From: Myxococcota bacterium
GTDB taxonomy: Bacteria; Myxococcota_A; Bradymonadia; UBA7976; UBA1532
DNA length: 64,000 nt
Reading direction: 5' to 3'
Assembly: GCA_963169045.1 (NCBI GenBank)
Contig: CAUJDF010000052.1
Location: forward strand, 88,604-152,603
In this document: positions 9,101 through 17,253 of the stretch, piece after piece
Numbering within the stretch: position 1 is the first letter of the stretch
How the letters are laid out: each line of letters starts with the position of its first letter
Program-made: the position numbers and the translations under genes
Notes under the pieces: generated by a model
Seen by the model: only the letters and a program-made list of their open reading frames with translations
Told to the model about the DNA's origin: nothing
Database searches by the model: none

Positions 9101-12100
9101 ACTTCCGCGGCAGGCTGCGCGTGACGGACGCCCTCGGCGCGGTCGGCGTGGCCGACTTCCTGGTCATCGTCGACGACGTCCGCCCGGCGGTGAACGCGGG
9201 CGGGCCGTACACGGTGCGGCAGGGCGAGGCGCTGCGCTTCGACGGCAGCGCGACCCGGCCGGGCAGCCCGGCGGACGCGATCACCCGGTACACGTGGCAG
9301 TTCGGCGACGGCACGCCCGACGCGGACGGACCGGACGTCGTCGCGCCGGTCCACACGTACGCCGACCACGGCGTCTACAACGCCCGCCTGACGGTGCGCG
9401 ACGAGGACGGCGCCTCCGTCGGCGCGGTCCAGGTCACCGTGCGCGACGTGGACCCCAACATCCGCGGCGTCACCGTCTCGCAGGATCCGTTCGAGGTCGT
9501 GTCGGTTCGCTTCAGCGCCGACGCGGTGGCCGGCGCGCCCCGCGACCCGATCATCGCCTACGAGTGGGACTTCGAGGGCGACGCGCAGCCGGAGCTCGTG
9601 CTGCCTGGGCCCGACGCCCAGTACCGGTTCAAGGCCGCCGGCCGCTACAACGTGACGCTGCGCGTGCGCGACCCCGACTCCGTGGCGCAGCGGCAGCTCG
9701 TCGTCGACGTGCGCGAGATCACGCTCTCGGACCTGCTGCGGGTCGCGGCGGAGCGGGCGGCGGCGATCACCGCCGATGCGCGCGCGACGGCCGAGGTGAA
9801 GCGCATCCTCGATCCGCAGGGGTCGCCGGCCTTCGCCGAGTGGGCCGCGCGCGGCCTGTGGGCGGAGCGTCACGGGGCGGCATACCGCGGCAACACCCTG
9901 ATGGCGCTCGACGAGCTCGTCTTCCGCGTGTACCGCGCCCAGGTGGCCGGCAGCGAGGGCTTCGGCGATCTGCTGTGGGCGATGTCGCGACAGCTGCTGC
10001 GCGAGGTCGACCGCCAGCGCAACGCGGTGGGCGCCGTCGTCGGCCTGCGCCACCCGGCGGTCGTCCGCGCCGACCGCAGCCTCGCCGCAGCGCGCGCGAT
10101 CTTCGACGGGCCCGACTTCGAGGCGCGCGTCGCCGGCGACCACGACGCTTTCCTCGCCCGCGATCTGTTCGCGGCGGTGGTCGACGCCTACTTCTCCCTG
10201 CGCGACGCGGTCGATCCGGCCAACCAGGCCGACGGCTTCCCGATGCCCGATTTGATCGACCCCGTTCAGCGCGTGAACGCGGCCAATGACGTCAACGGCG
10301 AGCTGGCGGCGTCGCTGGGCATCCTCGCCGAGGAGATGCAGGCGTACCTCGACCAGGGCGAGGCGACGAACGACCTCGGGCCGGGCCGCGACGCCGTGGC
10401 CGACGCGCTGGCGGCGCTCCAACCGATCCGGGCGCTGGTGGCGAAGCGCGTCGGCCTCGTGTGCGATGCGGGCAACCCGTGCATCGACGACCGCGAGAGC
10501 ATGGATCTGCAGCTGCGGCTGATGGACCTGGTCGGCGCGATGTTCGCGGCGGCCGACGAGGGGGTCTACGTCCGCAACTGGCAGAACGTGCTGACGCTGG
10601 GCATCAAGTTCCGCGCCGAGCTCGCGCTGCTGCGCATCGAGTTCGTGTGCGGCCCCAACACCGCGGTGGCCCGGGCCGGCCGCGCGCAGCAGGACATCCT
10701 GCTCGACCTCGTCGACGCCGGGCAGAACGACGCCGCGCTCTTCTTCTACATCTCGCCCGAGCGCCGCTGCCTCGTCGTGCGCGAGTACAACGAGTGCATC
10801 GTGACGACGCTGCCCGACGAGAACGACGCGGTCGAGTACCCCGCGTTCTGCGCCGAAGGCGGCGGCGGCGGCGAGGACGGCGACGACGGGGGCGATGACG
10901 GGGGCGACGGCGGCGACGGCGAGGTGCCGCCGCCGGTGCGCCAGGCGGACGCGCGCATTCCGCTGCGCGAGCCGTTCGTGAGCATCCTCGTCCTGAGCGA
11001 CGTCATCCGCGCGTTCGTCCTCGACATCGACGTCGGCGATCCCGCGGTCCGGGCCGCGCGCTATCCCGGCCGGACGCTGGCGGACTTCGATCGCGAGGGG
11101 GACGGCGACTTCGACCTGTTCGACGTCCAGCGTGCCATCCAGCAGTTCGTGCACGACCCGTACGACCTCGACGGCGACGGCCTGATCGGCATCATCGAGA
11201 ACGACTGCCGCCTGCGCGCGGGCGCGCCCAACCTGCAGCCCGACGATCCGACGACCGAGCCGGGCCGCAACGACGCGTTCCAGGATTGCGACGGCGACCT
11301 GATCGCCAACGGCCGCGAGGTCGAGCTGGACATGAACCCGCTCGATCCGCGCGACGCCCACCTCGACTTCGACGGCGACGACATCAGCAATCTGGCCGAG
11401 GTGCGGTGGGACCTCGATCCGAATGATCACCGCGACGGCATCGGCGACCTCGACGGCGACGGGCTGACGAACCATGACGAGATCGTGCATGGTCTCAATC
11501 CGCGCAACGCCGCGGACCGCGATGGCGATTTCGATCGGGACGGTCTGGTGAACGGGGTCGAGGTGCGCTGGGGGCTCGATCCCTTCGACGCCGGCGACGC
11601 CGACCTGGATCCGGACGGCGACGGCATGAGCTCCCGCAACGAGATCGCCCGCGGCCGCGATCCGCTGCGCCCGGACTGCAACGACGATCCGGCGGAGCTC
11701 GCCGGGCGCAACGACGGTCCGGGCGAGGCGACCCCGCTCGGCGACGCGAACCGCATCGACGTGGCCGACGGGCGGCTGTGCAACACCGATCCCGACGACC
11801 CCGACGAGGACTGGTACCGGTTCGACGTGAACGAGGCCGATGCGCGCGTGGTGGTGACGCTCCGCTTCGATGCCGCGCAGGGCGACCTCGACCTGCGCCT
11901 GTTCGATGGCGTCACCGGCGTGCAGCTCGCCGACAGCAGCACGCGCTACGAGACCGAGCTGATCGCGCAGCCCCGCGGCCAGGTGCCCGTCGGTCCGTAC
12001 CTCGTGCGCGTCTCGAGCCCGCGCGGCTCGCAGATCCCGTACCGGCTCACGGTGACCGTGGTGCCGCCGGTGCGCCCGTGCACGCCCGACTTCCAGGAGG

Positions 12101-12552
12101 GCGCCGACGGGAACGACAACATGCAGTCCGCCGTCGCGCTCGGCGCCCGCGAAGTGCGCATGGGCGACGCCTGGGTCTGCGCCGCCGAGCGCCGCACGGG
12201 CGACTGGTTCCGCATCGACGTCGGCAACCGCGACCGCACGATCCACCTGAGCTACGCCCGAAACTCGGACGGTCAGCTGCAACTGGCCGCAATGACTCAG
12301 GATCTGCGAGCGTTCGTCGAGAGCGTCGAGGTGCAGACGGCGGTGCAGTGCATCAACGTCCGCGCCAACGGAAACAACACGCCGGTCTACCTGAACGTCG
12401 CCGCGTCGACGGTCTTCTCGGACGGAGACGACCGCGTCGACTACGTGCTGCAGGTGGTGGACACGGACCTGAACGCCAATCCGCGCGGCGCCTGCGATCT
12501 GCTGAGCGCCGGGTTGTTCGACTTCGTGAGCTGGCCGACGCTGAGGCCTTGA
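3115..12552 (+). CDS. giant secreted protein: alpha/alpha toroid, 12 PKD domains, Ca-binding loops, PPC domains
   Basis: A 3145-residue exported protein. Order: signal peptide (1-24, cut near AGA-QA); a small N-terminal domain; a helical toroid-like domain (about 155-615, repeated Gly-Gly-Trp motifs such as GSGGWYYNAI, prenyltransferase/terpene-cyclase fold type); about 12 PKD domains (about 720-2200); a helical domain (2200-2580); a Gly/Asp linker (2582-2602); a dockerin-like Ca module (2620-2700); TSP3-like DxDGDG loops (to about 2860); a PPC domain; and a terminal domain containing QCINVR. PKD domains alternate between a PNPxxC form and a GGPY...CGD form. The start ATG at 3115 follows GGGGG and places the signal peptide correctly; ATG 3013 would bury it. 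It likely heads the run to 24768. A structural or adhesive surface role is inferred. No catalytic residues are recognised in the toroid. The toroid is shared with the 57169 gene and the terminal domain with the 27066 gene. Confidence 0.88.
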   Translation: MWTRNGARCLAALLLVLVAPVTAGAQANDPQVIVVPYAPDDPAVPFPAHEGAQITLKGILRNANCAQGYRVRWDANRNGVYDDDVARVVQPTGGTVYDIGRTFQVPSVDGDTSLPINVRVDNLCDGQSAFATFRLFVYDFAPTPDPGEWSSEQIETMSQMALHEALWYIHRGVTGRNGAGAQIQGYLGVGGNSVAGSALAVWALVINGRLPAYPPGTIDAFGQALPNGFIAANDARWARDPYSETGIRLVNWLLARGTATVAINAQDEDDRCRLDGNGGEQRCQRLPGSTDGRGAYTGGVGNDTYYMGIMVGSIAPVLPALAGTHLQVGGLRGTLWEVFVQQLTDYLAYMQIDGDAGSGGWYYNAIDGAASGSYMDGSTAQWGYIGLESAAVAGAPYGVIVSNRHKYRIADNLIRNQGPSGGASYRNDGGWGTDNIQLTGGAFVAARWLGMHELNADDHDSRPFRPYSNRTAAELRRSFNRTLAFTAARWNRDDQGYEWWGRFRMFAGGSYLCGNTNAVYKWGNAAECGNLYAIYSHQKGYRTGSREQGLIGETDWTREFNVFVMRAQDRNIGDYGNFGRVSDCGNAQSIACSAGNAFSTPVGALVLTPSIFDPKPVAIGQGRPTAVVEGCAGGNNGRVDFTHNQSFHLNPRARIIAYRWDVDASNGLWWETNAPQDFVSPDRDAVFAYRYQRRGNYTATLQVVDDHNNTKSTTARIAVDRAPNSAPSAAHGGPYAIEVGEDLPLRGTASDPNAGCGDQLTVGWDIDNDGQYDDAAEATVVVPWARIQALNLVQGRPYNITLKVSDQAGDEAVATTQLTVYAREPVAAATVTPNPARCQQDVTFDASQSRHPNPARSITQYQWNVDGQAGFDGGGANPVFTFRYGRYGTYDAVLQITDDRGRVDTENLRVVVDQGNSAPVARVAQAEIGMVEGADLRIDASASTDPNQVCGDRIARYEVDVNGDGDFDDAGVDVSGPNPIAVVPWATVQGALRWPADPSTRLPDNTVTVRITDTFGGQSTTAVKVAIFGSRPEARIVQSPNPAAISLQTGRSDVNLDARESRSPLPGGRIARYQWDTDDDGVFGDAPEEPTVVVRKIFNPIPREGQIPDVFVRLRVTDGTGQTAELRQRIAYDVPPVPPTADADPTDPPERGYHVLLGDDLSLSAVQSFDPDTAEFDDFIAVYRWDLDDDGDWDLELDDADRDGEEAITVVPAAELAQYGMAGVGTYGIRLEVEDSLGLTNQDVSFVRFYPRAPVAAAVAVPNPGGCGQLITLDASASDHAHPGVDIVSWAWDFDADGQYDDAQGRVTTITPDQFGFGGPLAIGLRVTDSAGGTAANVVSLRVDQGNSAPAADPGGPYVIALGDGLTLDGRNTSEPDAACGDRVVRYEWLIDDDDVADFESVGDPRQAVTAQQLAALGVDRIGRFQVRLRATDRFGVRAIKAAHLDLVNGPTAVAELTPARVGCNVVVEFDGRGSFSDGPADQGFGIVRYEWDLGNDGTIDAVGPTLNQNAAARGRVVARLIVTDAGGRTDEAVVELDIVSNNVPPVADAGGPYNTGPAPAGGFAGVTLDGRGSTDPNAPCDQVARWDWDTDGDGRYGADDADGAGDLAGTDYTGAVVRDYRNPGWRVGITQIVRLRVCDGEGACSPGGEAEINVLDRAPPTGEILAPRAAAGACVAGGPFDVRMRIADPDGDVVHATLMIDGEPVAELDVDTPNDGSAVERTIALNAADVPEGRREISILLTDPTGADAVADAGGRIPFDRSGPDVSIGNNLLDGVCYDAAEVPQPEITVRDNLDEAPVVRRDTVSNACQRVLNVTATDACGNVSSATRTYRIATPVDVEIQGPAEDQLVTSARLNWRVVGPADCANQITARLSQDGVADRVYEANSLVEEPGTYTMNLTVPDCLGNERRTLRAFRVNGPPEAVPVPAGHPAAAVGELLPAYRVAEGTPLEIDGGGSRPPEAGDAIALYEWDLDDDGEFEVEGQRVRFDTDEDGDFRGRLRVTDALGAVGVADFLVIVDDVRPAVNAGGPYTVRQGEALRFDGSATRPGSPADAITRYTWQFGDGTPDADGPDVVAPVHTYADHGVYNARLTVRDEDGASVGAVQVTVRDVDPNIRGVTVSQDPFEVVSVRFSADAVAGAPRDPIIAYEWDFEGDAQPELVLPGPDAQYRFKAAGRYNVTLRVRDPDSVAQRQLVVDVREITLSDLLRVAAERAAAITADARATAEVKRILDPQGSPAFAEWAARGLWAERHGAAYRGNTLMALDELVFRVYRAQVAGSEGFGDLLWAMSRQLLREVDRQRNAVGAVVGLRHPAVVRADRSLAAARAIFDGPDFEARVAGDHDAFLARDLFAAVVDAYFSLRDAVDPANQADGFPMPDLIDPVQRVNAANDVNGELAASLGILAEEMQAYLDQGEATNDLGPGRDAVADALAALQPIRALVAKRVGLVCDAGNPCIDDRESMDLQLRLMDLVGAMFAAADEGVYVRNWQNVLTLGIKFRAELALLRIEFVCGPNTAVARAGRAQQDILLDLVDAGQNDAALFFYISPERRCLVVREYNECIVTTLPDENDAVEYPAFCAEGGGGGEDGDDGGDDGGDGGDGEVPPPVRQADARIPLREPFVSILVLSDVIRAFVLDIDVGDPAVRAARYPGRTLADFDREGDGDFDLFDVQRAIQQFVHDPYDLDGDGLIGIIENDCRLRAGAPNLQPDDPTTEPGRNDAFQDCDGDLIANGREVELDMNPLDPRDAHLDFDGDDISNLAEVRWDLDPNDHRDGIGDLDGDGLTNHDEIVHGLNPRNAADRDGDFDRDGLVNGVEVRWGLDPFDAGDADLDPDGDGMSSRNEIARGRDPLRPDCNDDPAELAGRNDGPGEATPLGDANRIDVADGRLCNTDPDDPDEDWYRFDVNEADARVVVTLRFDAAQGDLDLRLFDGVTGVQLADSSTRYETELIAQPRGQVPVGPYLVRVSSPRGSQIPYRLTVTVVPPVRPCTPDFQEGADGNDNMQSAVALGAREVRMGDAWVCAAERRTGDWFRIDVGNRDRTIHLSYARNSDGQLQLAAMTQDLRAFVESVEVQTAVQCINVRANGNNTPVYLNVAASTVFSDGDDRVDYVLQVVDTDLNANPRGACDLLSAGLFDFVSWPTLRP

Positions 12553-12604
12553 CGGGCAGCCGCGGCCCGCGCGCGCGCCCTTTCGGGAACCGGGGAGAGA
12601 GTTC

Positions 12605-15600
12605 GTGAGTAAACTTCGCGTGTTGTTGCCCGCGCTCGCCGCCGCCGGGCTCGCCACCACCGCGGCGGCGCAGGTCCGGCCGCGCAACGACCGGTTCCAG
12701 GACATCCAGCGACTGCGCGCCGTCATCCAGGCCGTCGTCGACCTGATCGATGTCGACGATCCGGCGGTTCTGCAGGCCGAGTTCCCGGGGGTGCCCTTCA
12801 GCGTCTTCGACCGCAACCGCAGCGGGACGTTCACCGCCGACGGCTTCGGTCTGTTCGACGTCAACCTCGCGATCGCCCAGTTCATCCACGACGGTCTGCC
12901 CAATCAGGAGACCGACATCGACGGCGACGGCGTGACCGGGTTCGTGGAGCTCGAGTGCGTGTTCGTGCCGCGCGCGAACCCGATCAAGCTCGACCCCGAC
13001 AAGGCCGAGTCCCGGGTGGGCGTGCCCGACGGCACCGTCGACTGCGACGGCGACACGATGGGCAACGCGTACGAGCTCTCGAACGGGCTCGACCCGCTGA
13101 ACCCCGCCGACGGCCCGCTCGACCCCGACAACGACGGCCTGACGAACGCGCAGGAGGCCGCCGCCGGCACCGACGCCCAGGACGCCGACACCGACGATGA
13201 CGGCATCCCCGACCTCGTCGAGGTCGGTGATCCGGATGATCCGACCGACACGGACGGCGACGGCGTCAACGACGCGGTCGACCCCGACGCCGACGGCGAC
13301 GGCGTCGACGACGGCGCGAACGGCGTGCAGACCGACAACTGCCCGCTGGTGGCCAACCCCGACCAGGCGAACGCCGACAACGACGCGCAGGGCGACGCCT
13401 GCGACGCGGACGACGACAACGACGGCCGCGCCGACGCCGCCGACAACTGCCCGGACCGCGCCAACGCCGACCAGGCGAACCTCGACGGCGACGCCCAGGG
13501 TGACGCGTGCGACGCCGACGACGACGGCGACGGCGACGACGACGGCGACGACAACTGCCCCCGCGTCGCCAACGCCGACCAGACGGACACCGATGGCGAC
13601 GGCCAGGGCGACGCGTGCGACGCCGACGACGACGGCGACGGCCGCGCCGACGCCCAGGACAACTGCCCGCTGGCGGCGAACGCCGACCAGGCGAACCTCG
13701 ACGGCGACGCCCAGGGCGACGCGTGCGATCCGGACCGCGACGGCGACGGCCGGGCGGACGCGCAGGACAACTGCCCCGTCAACCCGAACGCCAACCAAGC
13801 GGACGGCGACAACGACGGCATCGGCGACGCCTGCGACGCCAACACCGACAGAGACGGGGACGGCGTCGACGACGGCGCCGACAACTGCGACGACGCCGCC
13901 AACGCCGACCAGGCGGACCGCGACGGCGACGGGCAGGGCGACGCGTGCGACGCGGACGACGACGGCGACACCGTGGCCGACGGCGACGACAACTGCCCGG
14001 CGGATGCCAACCAGAACCAGACCGACACCGACGGCGACGGGCAGGGCGACGCGTGCGACGCGGACGACGACGGCGACGGCGACGCGGACGCGCAGGACAA
14101 CTGCCCGCTCGTGCCGAACGCCGACCAGGCCAACCTCGACGGCGACGGCCAGGGCGACGTCTGCGATGCGGACGACGACGGCGACAACGTGCCCGACGGC
14201 CAGGACAACTGCCCCGCCGATGCCAACGCCGACCAGGACGACCGCGACGGCGACGGCGCCGGCGACGCCTGCGACTTCGGCCAGGACGGCGACGGGGACG
14301 GCGAGGACGACGGCGTCGACAATTGCCCGGACGCGGTGAACCCGAACCAGGCGGACGCCGACGGCGACGGGCAGGGCGACGCGTGCGACGCGGACGACGA
14401 CGGCGACGGCATCGCCGACGGCGCCGACAACTGCCCGGCCGAGGGCAACGCGAACCAGGCGGACCGCGACGGCGACGGGCAGGGCGACGCGTGCGACGCG
14501 GACGACGACGGCGACGGCCGCGCGGACGCGCAGGACAACTGCCCGGTCGTCGCGAACGCCGGCCAGCAGGACCGCGACGGCGACGGTCAGGGCGACGCGT
14601 GCGACGCCGACAACGACAACGACGGCGTGCCCGACGCGCAGGACAACTGCCCCGACGTGGCGAACGCGAACCAGGCCAACGCCGACGGCGACGCCGCCGG
14701 CGACGCCTGCGACCAGAACGACGACGCGGACGGCGACGGCGTCGACGCGGGTCGCGACAACTGCCCGAACGCGGCGAACGCGAACCAGGCCGACGCCGAC
14801 GGTGACGGACTGGGCGACGCATGCGACGCCGACGCGGACGGCGACGGCGCGGCCGACGCCGACGACAACTGCGTGGGCGTGGCCAACCAGGGTCAGGCCG
14901 ACGCCGACGGCGACGGCGCCGGCGATGCGTGCGACGCGGACGCCGACGGCGACGGTCGCGACGACGCGCAGGACAACTGCCCGGCCGACGCGAACCAGAA
15001 CCAGGCCGACCGCGACGGCGACGGCACGGGCGACGCCTGCGACGACGACAACGACAACGACGGCGTGCCCGACGCGCAGGACAACTGCCCGCTCGACGCC
15101 AACGGCGGTCAGGGCGACGCCGACGCCGACGGCACGGGCGACGCCTGCGACGAGAATGCCGACGGCGACGGCGACGGCGTCGACGACGGCCGCGACAACT
15201 GCCCGGACGCGGCGAACGCGAACCAGGCGGACGCCGACGGCGACGGCCAGGGCGATCTCTGCGACGGCGACGCCGACGGCGACGGCGTGGCCGACGGCGG
15301 CGACAACTGCGCTGCGGCGGGCAACGTCGACCAGGGCGACCTGGACGGCGACGGGCAGGGCGACGCGTGCGACGCGGACGACGACGGCGACGGCGTGCCG
15401 GACGCGCAGGACCTCTGTCCGGGCGTGGCCGACGCCGGCCAGGCGGATCGCGACGACGACGGTCGCGGCGACGCGTGCGACGCCGACAACGACAACGACG
15501 GCGTGCCGGACGCGCAGGACAACTGCCCGGACGCGGCGAACCCCAACCAGGCCAACGCCGACGGCGACGACGCCGGCGACGCCTGCGACCAGAACGCGGA

Positions 15601-17251
15601 CGCCGACGGCGACGGCGTCGACGACGGCCGCGACAACTGCGCGAACGTGGCGAACGCCGACCAGGCGGACGCCGACGGCGACGGGCAGGGCGACCCCTGC
15701 GACGCCGATCGCGACGGCGACACCGTGCCGAACGCCGACGACAACTGCGCCGATGTCGCCAACCGCGACCAGGCGAACCTCGACGGCGACGGGCAGGGCG
15801 ACGCCTGCGACGCCGACGCCGACGGCGACGGCCGCGCCGACGCGCAGGACAACTGCCCCAACCTGAACAATCAGGACCAGGCGGACCTCGACCAGGACGG
15901 CACCGGCGACGCCTGCGATCCGGACGACGACGGCGACGGCGTGACCGACGCGCAGGACAACTGCCCGCGCGTGGCCAACGCCAACCAGGCGAACGGCGAC
16001 GGCGACGCCGCCGGCGACGCCTGCGACCAGAACGCGGACGGCGACGGCGACCTCATCGACGACGGCCGCGACAACTGCCCCGGCGTCGCCAACGGCGACC
16101 AGGCCGATCTCGACGGCGACGGGCAGGGCGACGCGTGCGACGCCGACGACGACGGCGACGGCCGCGCCGACGCGCAGGACAACTGCCCGAGGCTCGCCAA
16201 CGCCGGCCAGGAGAACGCCGACAACGACGCGCAGGGCGACGCTTGCGACGCCGACGACGACGACGACGGCGTGGCCGATGCACAGGACCTGTGCCCGGTC
16301 AACGCCGATCCGCAGCAGGTCGACCTGGATCAGGACGGCCTGGGCGACGCCTGCGACGCGGACGACGACGGCGACGGCATCGCCGACGCGCAGGACAACT
16401 GCGCGCGGGTCGCCAACGCCAACCAGGGCAACATCGACGGCGACGCGCAGGGCGACGCCTGCGACGCGGACCGCGACGGCGACGGGCACGCCAACGAGGC
16501 GGACAACTGCCCGGACGATGCCAACGCCAATCAGGCCAACGGCGACGACGACGCGTTCGGCGACGCCTGCGACCCCGACCTCGACAACGACGGCTTCGCC
16601 AACGAGGTCGACAACTGCCCGAACGTCGCGAACCCGGGCCAGGAGGACGACGACGACGACGACGTCGGTGACGCCTGCGATCCCGACAACATCGACACCG
16701 ACAACGACGGCCTGCGCGACGGCCAGGAGGTCGCGTGCGGCCTCGACCCGAACGTGGCCGACGCCGACGCCGACGCCGACAACGACGGCACCGACAACGC
16801 CACCGAATGCCGAGCGGGCACGCCGCTGCTGCCGATGATCTTCCTGACGACGTTCGACACGGGGGTGGCGAACCAGTACGGCGTGATCGTGAATCTGCGC
16901 CAGCCGGTGGCGAACCTGCGGCCGCTCGACGTGGACGTGAGCGTCCGCTTCGACGACGCGCGGCTCTCGTTCGCGAGCGCCGTCCGTGGCGCCGCGGCGC
17001 AGGCGGCGCGCAAGGACCTGCGCGCCGACCCGCTGCCCGGCAATCAGATCCGCGTGACGCTGATCGGCATCAACAACGACCGGATCTCGTCGGGCGAGCT
17101 GGCGCGGCTGACGTTCAGCCGCGTGGCCGCCGGCGAGACGACGATCGAGATCAACACGCAGACGGCGCAGGTCTCGCCCTTGGAGGCGAACAACGCGTTG
17201 ACCTTCGGCGCCGGGCACCCGAACAGCCCGCTGACGATCCAGGTGCAGTGA
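12605..17251 (+). CDS. secreted thrombospondin type 3 repeat protein with cohesin-like C-terminal domain
   Basis: A 1548-residue exported protein. Residues 1-22 are a signal peptide ending TTAAA-Q. Residues about 30-130 form a dockerin-like segment (FGLFDVNLAIAQFIHDG followed by a DIDGDGVTGFVE Ca loop) homologous to one in the preceding giant. About 31 TSP3 repeats follow (about 240-1365), each 36 residues with DNCP...NQ..D.DG.GDACD and many Ca-ligand Asp. The last about 140 residues are a cohesin-like beta domain (SSGELARLTFSR motif). The long Ca-loaded TSP3 stalk should be a rigid extracellular spacer; the end domain is a candidate binding module. The GTG start at 12605 has GGGAGAGA 4 bases upstream. 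It lies 52 bp after the giant and 2 bp before the next gene, so the three are probably one operon. The repeats show an exact four-repeat superstructure. Confidence 0.88.
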   Translation: MSKLRVLLPALAAAGLATTAAAQVRPRNDRFQDIQRLRAVIQAVVDLIDVDDPAVLQAEFPGVPFSVFDRNRSGTFTADGFGLFDVNLAIAQFIHDGLPNQETDIDGDGVTGFVELECVFVPRANPIKLDPDKAESRVGVPDGTVDCDGDTMGNAYELSNGLDPLNPADGPLDPDNDGLTNAQEAAAGTDAQDADTDDDGIPDLVEVGDPDDPTDTDGDGVNDAVDPDADGDGVDDGANGVQTDNCPLVANPDQANADNDAQGDACDADDDNDGRADAADNCPDRANADQANLDGDAQGDACDADDDGDGDDDGDDNCPRVANADQTDTDGDGQGDACDADDDGDGRADAQDNCPLAANADQANLDGDAQGDACDPDRDGDGRADAQDNCPVNPNANQADGDNDGIGDACDANTDRDGDGVDDGADNCDDAANADQADRDGDGQGDACDADDDGDTVADGDDNCPADANQNQTDTDGDGQGDACDADDDGDGDADAQDNCPLVPNADQANLDGDGQGDVCDADDDGDNVPDGQDNCPADANADQDDRDGDGAGDACDFGQDGDGDGEDDGVDNCPDAVNPNQADADGDGQGDACDADDDGDGIADGADNCPAEGNANQADRDGDGQGDACDADDDGDGRADAQDNCPVVANAGQQDRDGDGQGDACDADNDNDGVPDAQDNCPDVANANQANADGDAAGDACDQNDDADGDGVDAGRDNCPNAANANQADADGDGLGDACDADADGDGAADADDNCVGVANQGQADADGDGAGDACDADADGDGRDDAQDNCPADANQNQADRDGDGTGDACDDDNDNDGVPDAQDNCPLDANGGQGDADADGTGDACDENADGDGDGVDDGRDNCPDAANANQADADGDGQGDLCDGDADGDGVADGGDNCAAAGNVDQGDLDGDGQGDACDADDDGDGVPDAQDLCPGVADAGQADRDDDGRGDACDADNDNDGVPDAQDNCPDAANPNQANADGDDAGDACDQNADADGDGVDDGRDNCANVANADQADADGDGQGDPCDADRDGDTVPNADDNCADVANRDQANLDGDGQGDACDADADGDGRADAQDNCPNLNNQDQADLDQDGTGDACDPDDDGDGVTDAQDNCPRVANANQANGDGDAAGDACDQNADGDGDLIDDGRDNCPGVANGDQADLDGDGQGDACDADDDGDGRADAQDNCPRLANAGQENADNDAQGDACDADDDDDGVADAQDLCPVNADPQQVDLDQDGLGDACDADDDGDGIADAQDNCARVANANQGNIDGDAQGDACDADRDGDGHANEADNCPDDANANQANGDDDAFGDACDPDLDNDGFANEVDNCPNVANPGQEDDDDDDVGDACDPDNIDTDNDGLRDGQEVACGLDPNVADADADADNDGTDNATECRAGTPLLPMIFLTTFDTGVANQYGVIVNLRQPVANLRPLDVDVSVRFDDARLSFASAVRGAAAQAARKDLRADPLPGNQIRVTLIGINNDRISSGELARLTFSRVAAGETTIEINTQTAQVSPLEANNALTFGAGHPNSPLTIQVQ
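13334..16680 (+). repeat. tandem TSP3-coding repeats with a 438-bp higher-order unit
   Basis: I counted 31 repeats of about 108 bp, each encoding D[N/L]C...GD[A/V/L/P]CD. Repeats 5, 9, 13, 17, 21 and 25 carry a two-residue-longer linker. Their GAC codons (DNC) start at 13766, 14204, 14642, 15080, 15518 and 15956, exactly 438 bp apart each time. This indicates amplification of a four-repeat block. It will also be prone to assembly collapse. Confidence 0.95.
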
Positions 17252-17253
17252 GA

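Noticed and set aside
3076..12903. Minus-strand open frame of more than 3200 codons antisense to the first giant
   Set aside because: It is a shadow of GC-rich, Asp/Ala/Gly-coding sequence: composition is Arg/Val/Ala/His monotony, with no domain and no ribosome-binding site. The plus strand has a signal peptide and clear domains.
13334..16680. CRISPR-like or intergenic satellite repeats
   Set aside because: The units are in-frame 108/114-bp coding repeats with conserved TSP3 residues and no unique spacers.
10975..17251. A true cellulosome locus
   Set aside because: No glycoside hydrolase, carbohydrate-binding module or S-layer anchor is visible. Only the cohesin- and dockerin-like modules are suggestive, so the claim is kept as a general assembly hypothesis.
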